From assembly GCA_963727535.1 (NCBI GenBank), contig CAVSGR010000004.1:186001-250000 (forward strand): a DNA stretch of 64,000 bases, read 5' to 3'. The notes beneath the pieces are model-generated. The model saw only the letters and a list, made by a program, of their open reading frames with translations, was not told the DNA's origin and made no database searches. A program made the position numbers and the translations under genes. This document shows positions 1 to 8,700 of this stretch, in pieces. Source of the DNA: RBG-16-34-14 sp963727535 (GTDB taxonomy: Bacteria > Bacteroidota > Ignavibacteria > Ignavibacteriales > Ignavibacteriaceae). Numbering within the stretch: position 1 is the first letter of the stretch; every line of letters starts with the position of its first letter.

Positions 1-969
1 ATTAGTTTATTCAGTCTTAATGCTTCAAGAGAACTACAGACAAAAGACGAAACAAATTTATCTAAACTAATTTATCTTCGTTCAAGAAAAAAAGTAAAAC
101 AGATTATTAAAGAATTTAAGCCTGATATAGTTCATTCACACTATGCATCAAGTTACGGACTAATAGGTGCCCTTTCAGGTTTTCATCCGTACATTGTTTC
201 TTTGTGGGGAGGAGATATTTTTAGCTTTCCTAAGAAGTCGATTATCTATAAACAAATTTTGAAGTTTAGCCTATCAAAAGCAGATAAGATCTTGTCAACA
301 AGTAGAATTATGAAAGAAGAAGCTGCAAGATATACTGATAATGAAATTTTATTAACTCCTTTTGGTATCGATATTGATAGATTTACTCCGCGTAGGATAA
401 ATAATTTTTTCAAGGCAGATGATTTGGTTATAGGAACTATTAAAACATTGGAGAAAAATTACGGCGTCAATTTTTTAATTGAGGCGTTCGCACTTGTGAA
501 GAAAAAATTTTCAAATAAATCACTAAAATTGCTCATAGCTGGTAAAGGTACACAAAGAAATTTTTTAGAAGATATGGTTAAAAAATTGGGAATAGAGAAG
601 GAGACTATTTTTGCAGGTTATATAGATCATAATAATGTTCAGGACTATCATAATATGCTGGATGTATATGTTGCAATGTCTCTGGAAGAAAGTTTTGGAG
701 TTGCTGTTTTAGAAGCAAGTGCCTGCGGGAAACCTGTAATTGTCTCAAATGTTGGCGGTTTACCTGAAGTTGTTGAAAATGGAAAAACAGGTTTCATAGT
801 TGAAAAAGGAAATTCAAAAGCATTAGCCGATGCATTAAGCAAACTAATCAACGAACCAGAATTAGCGGCTAGCATGGGAAATGAAGGTAGAAAGAAAGTA
901 ATTAAAGAATATGATTGGAAAGAATCGGTTAACAAAATGATTTCCATTTATAAAACAATATTAAATTGA
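1..969 (+). CDS. Glycosyltransferase family 4 (5'-truncated)
   Basis: The reading frame is open from the first base, so the N-terminus lies outside the window and about 322 codons remain. The visible part has the GT-B fold pattern of GT4 enzymes: an end-of-N-domain segment (IVHSHYASSYG), a linker ending TPFGIDIDRF, and the C-terminal nucleotide-sugar site with the E-x7-E type motif EESFGVAVLEASACGKPVI followed by GGLPEVV. It should transfer a sugar from a nucleotide donor in the cytoplasm during surface-polysaccharide assembly. The acyltransferase, GT2, DegT-like and sugar-transferase genes that follow on the same strand support this. The exact sugar cannot be told. Confidence 0.9.
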   Translation: MSLFSLNASRELQTKDETNLSKLIYLRSRKKVKQIIKEFKPDIVHSHYASSYGLIGALSGFHPYIVSLWGGDIFSFPKKSIIYKQILKFSLSKADKILSTSRIMKEEAARYTDNEILLTPFGIDIDRFTPRRINNFFKADDLVIGTIKTLEKNYGVNFLIEAFALVKKKFSNKSLKLLIAGKGTQRNFLEDMVKKLGIEKETIFAGYIDHNNVQDYHNMLDVYVAMSLEESFGVAVLEASACGKPVIVSNVGGLPEVVENGKTGFIVEKGNSKALADALSKLINEPELAASMGNEGRKKVIKEYDWKESVNKMISIYKTILN

Positions 970-981
970 GTACTTATAAAA

Positions 982-1476
982 ATGAAGCTTGCTGAATTAT
1001 ATTATAAACTACGAAAGAAACCGGTTCCTTATTACGCTAAGTTTCCGGCGTGGCTAATCGTGTGGAAACCAATTCGTAAATATATTAATGTGGTTTTAAT
1101 TCCTAATGTTCCTTTCTCAAATCTCAGGATTATTTTATACCACTATTTGGTTGGATATAAAATTGGTAAAAATGTTTTTATCGGGATGAAATGTTATCTT
1201 GATGATTTAGAACCGCAAAGTACAAAGATAGAAGACAATGTTACAATTTCTTACGGATGTTATTTCGCTTTACATGGAATTGGACAAAAGCATTCGTATA
1301 TCCATATTAAGAAAGGTGTTTACATCGGAATGCGTTCTACAATCATTGCTGATGAAGAAGGAATTACTATTGGAGAAAATTCTATAGTTGGGGCTGCATC
1401 GCTTGTAAATAAAAGTTTGCCTGATAATGTAACTGCCGCGGGTGTGCCTGCCAAAGTAATAAAGTCTCTTGAATAA
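982..1476 (+). CDS. Hexapeptide-repeat acyltransferase (left-handed beta-helix)
   Basis: This 164-residue protein is built mostly of imperfect hexapeptide repeats (IGKNVFIGMKCY, IEDNVTISYGC, IKKGVYIGMRST, IGENSIVGAASLV) and ends in the typical NVTAAGVPAKVIKS tail of the LbH/WbbJ-type O-acetyltransferases. These enzymes use acetyl-CoA to acylate sugars of exopolysaccharide or O-antigen. The ATG at 982 lies 12 bp after the preceding glycosyltransferase stop, so it is almost certainly in the same operon. Donor and acceptor are inferred from the family only. Confidence 0.85.
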   Translation: MKLAELYYKLRKKPVPYYAKFPAWLIVWKPIRKYINVVLIPNVPFSNLRIILYHYLVGYKIGKNVFIGMKCYLDDLEPQSTKIEDNVTISYGCYFALHGIGQKHSYIHIKKGVYIGMRSTIIADEEGITIGENSIVGAASLVNKSLPDNVTAAGVPAKVIKSLE

Positions 1477-1488
1477 ACCGGAGAAAGT

Positions 1489-2490
1489 TTGGAGAAAATT
1501 TCAGTAATAATTCCTTGTAGGAATGAAGAGAAATATATTGCAGGGTGTTTGGATTCTGTTATAAGTAATGATTATCCTAAAGATTGTATGGAAGTATTTG
1601 TTGTTGATGGTAAAAGTAATGACAGGACACAGGAAATAATCAAAGAATATTGTGAAAAATATAAATTTATTCATCTGTTAATAAATGAAAATAAAATTGT
1701 TCCCTGTGCAATGAATCTTGGAATAAAAAAATCAACAGGCGATTTTATAATAAGATTGGATGCACATGGGATATTCCCTAATAATTATTTTTCTGAATTA
1801 GTAATATGGAGTAAGAAATTAAATGCTGATAATATTGGAGCACTTTGGATAACCGATGTAAAGAATAAGAATCCCAAAACAAATTCAATCAAAAAAGTTT
1901 TAAGCAATAAATTTGGGGTAGGAGATTCACTTTTCCGAATAGGCATAGATAAAGTAACAGAAGTTGATACAGTTCCGTTCGGATGTTACAGAAAAGAAGT
2001 TTTTGAGAAAATCGGATTTTATGACGAGCGCTTAGAAAGAGATCAGGATATAGAATTAAATAAAAGACTTAAGAAAAATGGAGGGAAAATATTTTTACTC
2101 CCAGGTCTTGCATCAACATACTATGCACGTGAAACTTTTTCCGGAATAGCAAAAAATAATTATCAAACAGGTCTCTGGAATATTCTCACAGTATATTTTA
2201 CAAAGCGGTTAGGTTCTTTAAGTTTAAGGCACTTTATTCCTCTTATATTTTTAGTGTCTTTGTTTGTCCCAATAATATTAGCGGCATGGTTTCCTTCATT
2301 TAGTTTGATAACTGCAGTTAGTTTTATTTCTTACCTGATAGTCCTTTTAAAAGTAAGTTCTCAGATTAATGATGAGACCTCATCATTTTATCTTATTGTA
2401 CTTGGGTTTATAGTCTTGCATTTTTCATACGGTTTTGGTTCATTGGTAGGTATTTTTAGAATAGATACGATATTTAAAAGAAAAAGATAA
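1489..2490 (+). CDS. Glycosyltransferase family 2 with C-terminal membrane segments
   Basis: The N-terminal GT-A domain starts ISVIIPCRNEEKYIAGCLDS and shows the nucleotide-binding VVDGKSNDRT, the DxH-type metal site (IRLDAHGIF) and the late ERDQDIELNKR acid motif of processive or flippase-linked GT2 enzymes. Residues about 245-325 hold three hydrophobic segments, so the protein is membrane anchored with a cytoplasmic catalytic domain. The best start is TTG at 1489, eight bases after GGAGAAAG. There is no in-frame ATG nearby that keeps the conserved IIPCRNEE strand. It lies 12 bp after the acyltransferase and one base before the next gene. Confidence 0.88.
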   Translation: MEKISVIIPCRNEEKYIAGCLDSVISNDYPKDCMEVFVVDGKSNDRTQEIIKEYCEKYKFIHLLINENKIVPCAMNLGIKKSTGDFIIRLDAHGIFPNNYFSELVIWSKKLNADNIGALWITDVKNKNPKTNSIKKVLSNKFGVGDSLFRIGIDKVTEVDTVPFGCYRKEVFEKIGFYDERLERDQDIELNKRLKKNGGKIFLLPGLASTYYARETFSGIAKNNYQTGLWNILTVYFTKRLGSLSLRHFIPLIFLVSLFVPIILAAWFPSFSLITAVSFISYLIVLLKVSSQINDETSSFYLIVLGFIVLHFSYGFGSLVGIFRIDTIFKRKR

Positions 2491-2491
2491 A

Positions 2492-3637
2492 TTGAAAGCG
2501 GATAAATATAAAGAAGCAATAGCATCAATTTTAAAATGTAATCCTGCTAATATATTTTTATACTGGAGGGGGAGAGTTGCCCTTTACGCTATCCTAAAAG
2601 CTATGGGAGTTAAAGAAAAAGATGAAGTCATCATTCCTGCATTTACCTGTGTAGTAGTTCCTAATGCAATTCTTTATCTTGGAGCTAAACCTGTTTACGT
2701 TGATATCTCAGCTGAAAATTATAATACAGACATAAACAAATTAGAAGATGCAATTACTTCAAAAACAAAAGTTATTATTTGTCAGAATACTTTTGGACTT
2801 TCGTCCAACATTGATGAAATAATTCAACTTGCTAAGAAGCATAATCTTTTTACAATCGAGGATTGCACACATGGCTTTGGCGGTTTTTATAATGGGAAAC
2901 CTAACGGGTCACATTGTGATGCCGCATTCTATTCCACACAGTGGAATAAACCTTATTCAACCGGCATAGGAGGTTTCCTTGTCGTTAACAATAACAGGTT
3001 TATTGATAATGTAAAAATGTTGGAGAGAGAAAAAATAAAACCAACATTTGTTGATAATCTTGTTCTTGCACTTTTAATCTTGTTCAGGCAGTATTTTATA
3101 AATAAGTATACATACTGGACCTTTGTTGGACTTTACAGGTTTCTTAGCAATCACAATTTGATAATAGGATCAACACAAGGGGACGAATTGTCCGGTATAA
3201 AAATGCCTGGAAAATATTTTAAAGGTATGTCATTTGTCCAAATATCAACTGGCTTAAGTAAACTTGGTAAGCTGGAAGAAGTAAATTCATACAGACAAAA
3301 AAATGCTGCTGATTATACCTACTTTCTTAAAGCTAACAGGAAAACGTTTGTCGATGATAAGTTTTTTAACAACCATTTGTTCTTAAAGTATCCATTGCTT
3401 GTTAAAAACAGGGAATTATTTTTTGAATTGGCAGAGAAAGAGAAAATAATTTTAGGGGACTGGTTTACAACATCTCTTTACCCCATTAAAGGAAGTCTCC
3501 AACGGTGGGGCTTTGATTCCTGTAATTATCCATGTTCAACAAAAATAGCCGGAAAGATTGTTAACCTGCCAACTGATATTAAAAATAACTTTAAAGTCTT
3601 AAGTTTTCTTAATGAAAACCTTAACTTAATTGAGTAA
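2492..3637 (+). CDS. DegT/DnrJ/EryC1-family PLP-dependent aminotransferase-like protein
   Basis: A 381-residue fold-type I PLP protein. Visible landmarks are the cofactor-domain segments EVIIPAFTCVVVPNAILYLG, IIICQNTFGLSSNIDEI, the aspartate in FTIEDCTHGFGG, and the presumed Schiff-base lysine in TQWNKPYSTGIGG. Relatives make amino-sugars for surface glycans. It starts with TTG one base after the GT2 stop, so the two are translationally coupled. The sequence is more divergent than the second DegT protein at 3857, notably around the lysine, so a different substrate or a non-aminotransferase reaction is possible. Confidence 0.82.
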   Translation: MKADKYKEAIASILKCNPANIFLYWRGRVALYAILKAMGVKEKDEVIIPAFTCVVVPNAILYLGAKPVYVDISAENYNTDINKLEDAITSKTKVIICQNTFGLSSNIDEIIQLAKKHNLFTIEDCTHGFGGFYNGKPNGSHCDAAFYSTQWNKPYSTGIGGFLVVNNNRFIDNVKMLEREKIKPTFVDNLVLALLILFRQYFINKYTYWTFVGLYRFLSNHNLIIGSTQGDELSGIKMPGKYFKGMSFVQISTGLSKLGKLEEVNSYRQKNAADYTYFLKANRKTFVDDKFFNNHLFLKYPLLVKNRELFFELAEKEKIILGDWFTTSLYPIKGSLQRWGFDSCNYPCSTKIAGKIVNLPTDIKNNFKVLSFLNENLNLIE

Positions 3638-3856
3638 AATTAAACGGGCATTATAATCTTCTGTTCAATTTTTTAGGTTAATCTTACTTGGAGGTATAAA
3701 AGGTAAAGAACAAACAGTCTTTATTTTTTGGCAAAAATTTTGCTACTATTTCATTTATGTCAAAAAAAACGTTATTTTCGTGTGTATATTTTCGAGATGA
3801 AACAATAATTGGGGATTCCCTCACAGAATTGATATATAGATTAGGATGTTTTGTAT

Positions 3857-5017
3857 ATGAATAAAGATTTCCTGTTTTTCCACAAGCCATTTATTGGTGA
3901 AGACGAGGTTAATGAAATTGTTGATACTGTTCGTTCAGGCTGGCTTAGTATGGGGCCTAAAACTATTAGGTTCGAAGAAGCTTTTAACAGTTATATTGGA
4001 TCTAAAAAGTCTATAGCTGTAAGTTCCTGGACTGCAGCGGGACACCTTGTGCTTGAAGCTTTTGGAATAGGACCCGGAGACGAAGTTATTGTTCCTACGA
4101 TGACCTTTCCTGCAACTGCAGAAATTGTTTGTTATCTTGGAGCGAAACCTGTTTTTGTTGATGTAGAGGAAGATACTCTTAACATCTCTCTTAAAGAAAT
4201 TGAAAAGGCAATTACTCCTAAAACCAAAGCTATTATTCCTGTTCATTATGGCGGGCAGCCATGTGACATGGATGAAATTCTTCAAATTGCTAAAGATAAT
4301 AACATTAGAGTAATGGAAGATGCTGCTCATTCCTTACCTGCAACTTATAAAGGGAAAAAGGTAGGAACGATATCTGAAGTTACCTGTTTTAGTTTTTATG
4401 CAACAAAGACTCTTTCAACAGGTGAAGGAGGTATGATCTGTACTAATGATGATGAAATCGCCGAACGCTGTTCAATAATGCGTTTGCATGGAATTAACCG
4501 CGATGCCTGGAAAAGGTATACTGAATCGGGTTCGTGGTATTACGAGGTTGTAGCCCCCGGCTTTAAATATAATTTTACTGATCTACAGGCTTCCTTAGGT
4601 TTACCACAACTCAAAAAAGTTGACTCGATGTGGCAATCAAGAAAAGACATTGCTGCAAGGTATACTGCCGCTTTGAAAGATAATGAATTTTTAACGCTGC
4701 ACACTATAAAGGAAGATAGAGAATCCTCCTGGCATTTATACCCGGTACGTTTGAATTTGGAACGCTTGAAAATAAATCGTGCTCAACTGATCGATGAAAT
4801 GAGAAAACTGAATATTGGTGCAGGAGTCCATTTTATGCCGGTTCATCAACATATATATTATACCCAGACCTATAACCTGGATGATAAAAATTATCCTGTT
4901 GCTTCGGCTGTTTTCCCAAGATTAGTGTCTCTTCCTATTTATCCCGGGATGAAAGAGGAAAATGTTGACAAGGTAATAAATGTATTGGTTGATTTACTGG
5001 AAAAGTATAAAAAATAA
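3857..5017 (+). CDS. DegT/DnrJ/EryC1-family nucleotide-sugar aminotransferase
   Basis: A canonical sugar aminotransferase: PLP-domain motifs EVIVPTMTFPATAEIVCYLG, IIPVHYGGQPCDMDEI, MEDAAHSLPATYKGK, and the catalytic-lysine motif SFYATKTLSTGEGG. It should transfer an amino group from glutamate to a 4- or 3-keto nucleotide sugar. I chose ATG 3857 over the upstream TTG 3851 because AGGA sits about ten bases before it. About 220 bp of AT-rich sequence separate it from the upstream glycan genes, so it may have its own promoter. The sugar transferase follows 3 bp later. Confidence 0.9.
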   Translation: MNKDFLFFHKPFIGEDEVNEIVDTVRSGWLSMGPKTIRFEEAFNSYIGSKKSIAVSSWTAAGHLVLEAFGIGPGDEVIVPTMTFPATAEIVCYLGAKPVFVDVEEDTLNISLKEIEKAITPKTKAIIPVHYGGQPCDMDEILQIAKDNNIRVMEDAAHSLPATYKGKKVGTISEVTCFSFYATKTLSTGEGGMICTNDDEIAERCSIMRLHGINRDAWKRYTESGSWYYEVVAPGFKYNFTDLQASLGLPQLKKVDSMWQSRKDIAARYTAALKDNEFLTLHTIKEDRESSWHLYPVRLNLERLKINRAQLIDEMRKLNIGAGVHFMPVHQHIYYTQTYNLDDKNYPVASAVFPRLVSLPIYPGMKEENVDKVINVLVDLLEKYKK

Positions 5018-5020
5018 AAT

Positions 5021-5611
5021 TTGTCACTTGTTTTAATGGGTAAACAAGAAAGTTTCATTAAAAGACTAACTGATATAATCATAAGCTTGTTTGCCCTTTT
5101 GATTTCCCTTCCCGTAATTTTAATCTTTATCATAGCTATTAAACTGGAAACCAAAGGTCCTGCTTTTTTTCTACACGAGCGAACCGGTTATAAAGGAAAA
5201 AAATTCAAGTTATTTAAATTGAGGGGAATGGTGCATAATGCATTGGAAATCGGACCGGGCATTACTCAAAAAAATGATCCCAGAATAACAAGGGTTGGAA
5301 AAATTCTTAGGAGAACCAGCATTGATGAGATTCCAAATTTTATTAATGTTTTAAAAGGCGAGATGAGTTTAGTTGGACCACGGCCTGAAATAGTAACGAT
5401 TACTAGTGAATATGCTAAAGGACAAGAAATAATTTATGATTATAAGCCAGGCATTACCGGAATTTCTCAGATTAACGGGAGGCAGAGTCTTACTCCTGCT
5501 GAGAGAGTAAAAATGGAGATTGAATATTATAACAGGGCAACTTTTTTTTCTGACCTGAAAGTAATTTTCAAGACATTTAAAGTTGTGATAAATAATAAAG
5601 GGAATGTATAA
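5021..5611 (+). CDS. Bacterial sugar transferase (polyprenyl-phosphate phosphoglycosyl transferase)
   Basis: A 196-residue member of the PglC/WcaJ-C family (PF02397). It has an N-terminal hydrophobic re-entrant helix (DIIISLFALLISLPVILIF) followed by LETKGPAFFLHERTGYKGK, the conserved RVGKILRRTSIDEIPNFIN, and GEMSLVGPRPE. It should load the first sugar phosphate from a UDP-sugar onto undecaprenyl phosphate, starting glycan synthesis at the inner face of the cytoplasmic membrane. TTG 5021 is three bases after the DegT stop; ATG 5036 is an alternative start that would remove five residues. It is the last gene of the glycan operon. Confidence 0.9.
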   Translation: MSLVLMGKQESFIKRLTDIIISLFALLISLPVILIFIIAIKLETKGPAFFLHERTGYKGKKFKLFKLRGMVHNALEIGPGITQKNDPRITRVGKILRRTSIDEIPNFINVLKGEMSLVGPRPEIVTITSEYAKGQEIIYDYKPGITGISQINGRQSLTPAERVKMEIEYYNRATFFSDLKVIFKTFKVVINNKGNV

Positions 5612-5735
5612 TAGTTTTAAATTCCCTATGGATTTTATAAAGAAGATACTTATTTAATAGTCATATTTTTTATCTTGCCTCGGTTTATTCTATGTGCTAT
5701 GTTTTCGTTCGGATTTTCAATCATCAAGGAGTTCA

Positions 5736-8700
5736 ATGCGGGTAACATCCGGTTTACTTTTCATATTGTTTATCACACTCCTTCTTAGCTTCAACTCTTT
5801 CCCACAGAAATACAAAGTTATTGAATCAACTAATGATCATTTAACTTTTGAAATTGATTTTAGTAATTCTTTTATTGTTAAAGATACCTTAATTGACGGG
5901 AAGAAATATCAAAGAATTTATGGCGGAGATCTTTCATACAGGCAGCCTGGTGATCCATGGCTCCCGGAATTAACAACTCTCGTAGGAATACCTCATCTCA
6001 GTCAGCCCAGGATAAAAATCTTAGCAAAAAAGCAATCTACTAAGAAAAATCAATTTATTGTTCCCTCTCCTAATTCTGATTCTTCTTTAATAAATCAAAA
6101 TTTTGAAGAGTTTAATAAAGATGTCTACTCAAATAATCAACTCTATCCTAAAATTACTGCTGAACTAGGTGAACCTTATGAGTTTCGTTTTCTTAAAATT
6201 CTTCCAGTAAAAATTTCTCCTTTTCAGTTTAACCCTGTAACCCGTGATTTGGTTTTTAATTTCAACATTACTGTGCGCATTGATTTTGGTAGCCAGGGTA
6301 AAGGCAATATTATTTCTGTATCTGATAATATGACTAATGAATTTGTGAAAAACTCTCTTCTTAATCCTAATGTAGCTAAAAGTTTTGTTGGAAAAGTTAT
6401 TTCTTTAAATAAACGATTGCAAGAGGGCTCATACTGGTACGATCCTAACAAAAATTATTTCAAAATTTTTCTGAAAGAAAAAGGGGTATATCGAATAACT
6501 TATGAACAGTTAGTTTCTGCCGGAGCCCAGTTGGGAATAAGCACTCCAATTGATAAGTTGGAATTATTTAATAATGGATCACCCGTGCCTATCGAGGTTA
6601 CAGATGAAAACTCTGATAGATTTTTTGATGAAGGGGATTACTTCAAGTTTGTGGGATTTCCGCCTGCTTCGACTCCTTACTGTAGCTCTAATATTTATAG
6701 TTTAAGCAATGTATACTGGTTCTCTTATCAGAGTGATTCCACTGGCTTACATTATGTTAACACACCGGGCACTACTACGAAATACGACCGGAACTACATT
6801 TCAAATTGGAGGACTATTCATTTTGAAAAAGACTCTTTGTATGAAAGATTAGGTTATGCCCCAAATGATAGGAGAGATTACTGGTACTGGGATAAAGCTA
6901 CGGCAAATAGTGGGCATTCCACTTATGCTTTCCAATATAGGTTTAGTCAATTTCCTGATTTTGATACCTCGTCAAATCAGGTAAGGCTTAGAATTGGTCT
7001 ACATGGTATGACCAATAGTCCGTATTGCACTACAGATCACAAAGCATATATATCAATTACGGATCAACCAATAGGTAATATAGTTTGGGATGGGCAAACT
7101 GAGGCAACCTTTGATCAAACCTTTCACGTTTCTGATGATAGCATTAAAATTTTCCCAACAGGGAATATAGTTAAAGTGGAAGTCAAAGGAGACATTTGTC
7201 AGTTTGTTCATGACGATGAAATAAGAATTAACTGGATAGAATTTAATTACTGGAGATACAATAGAATTCACGATAAATATTATGACTTTAAAAATTATGA
7301 TGTTACCGGGGTTAACCGTTACTTTTTCTGGCAATGGCAGGGAAGCGATGTACATATTTATGTCCCATCTAAAAACAAAACTATATATTATCCTAATACT
7401 ACAGAGTATATAGAGTTTGAAGATACGGTAAAAGAATCTGGGGCAGAATATTTCATGTCTTCTACAGATAATTATTCTGATGTTGATTCTATTGTGTCTG
7501 ATATATCTTCAAATTTAAGAGATATATCTAATGGTGCAGATTATATAATTATAACTCATTCAAAATTTAGAAACATTGCGGATCAATTAGCTGGTTTCAG
7601 GGCAAATAATTTTCCTGATGAAAGTATTCCCAACCCCAGGATACAAGTTGTAGATGTACAGCAAATATATGATGAATTTTCTTACGGATTATTAGATCCA
7701 TTTGCGCTACAAGATTTTGTGAAATATGCTTTTGAAAACTGGCAATCGCCGGCACCTTCCTACATTGTACTTATTGGAGATATGAGTTACGATTACAGGA
7801 GTTTATTGAAATCGAGCCGACCCAATTTTATTCCTTCTATTCCTTACTTTGCTTATGAATATGGACAAGCTGTAAGCGATAATATGATTGTGGCAGTATC
7901 TGGGAATGATGTTGTTCCAGATCTTGCAATCGGCAGGCTCTCAATGGAAACTGTTGAAGAGGGGAATGTTTTATTACAAAAACTCTTTAATTATCCCGAG
8001 GATAATTCTAAAGCATGGAAAGAAAATGTATTGCTGCTTGCGTCAGGATTAAAGCCGGAAGATGAGACTAAATTTGGATTTAATGATTCAAGCCTTGCAC
8101 TTAGCAGAAACTATATTGAACCACAAGGATATTCGTCAGCAAAAGTTTTCAGATACCCCTCTACCATAGAACAATTACAATATGAAGGAGATGTATCAAA
8201 GATAAGAGCAGAAATTAATAAAGGTGCTGCTATAGTAAATTATTATGGTCACGGAGGTGGCTATCAATGGGATCTTACATTTTTAAATGATGATATATAT
8301 CAGCTCGAGAACGGAGGCAGACTTCCACTTGTTATTAGTGTGACCTGTTACACTGCTCACTTTGACAACCAGGATATTTTCGGTGAGCAGTTTAACAAAG
8401 TTCCGGGAAAGGGAAGCATTGGATTTTACGGTAGTTCCGGCTTAACATATTGGGATCAGGGTGCAACATTGAATAATAGGTTTTTCGATGAAATATTTAA
8501 TAAGAAAAATTATATAGTTGGCAAGGCTATACTTAATTCGAAGAACCGGGTTCCAACATCAAGTATATATGAAACTCAAATAGCTTTGTTAACTTATCTT
8601 GGAGATCCTGTTTTAAAACTTGCATTGCCGACACTTCCGGATTTTGAAATAAATTCTTCTGATATAACTGTTATACCGGAGAATCCTGTTTTAGGAGATT

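Noticed and set aside
3684..3890. Minus-strand 68-codon frame in the gap before the second DegT gene
   Set aside because: It overlaps the next gene's start, resembles nothing known and has no start-site support.
3935..4330. Minus-strand frame within the DegT aminotransferase gene
   Set aside because: It lies entirely opposite a well-conserved gene, has a low-complexity composition and no ribosome-binding site.
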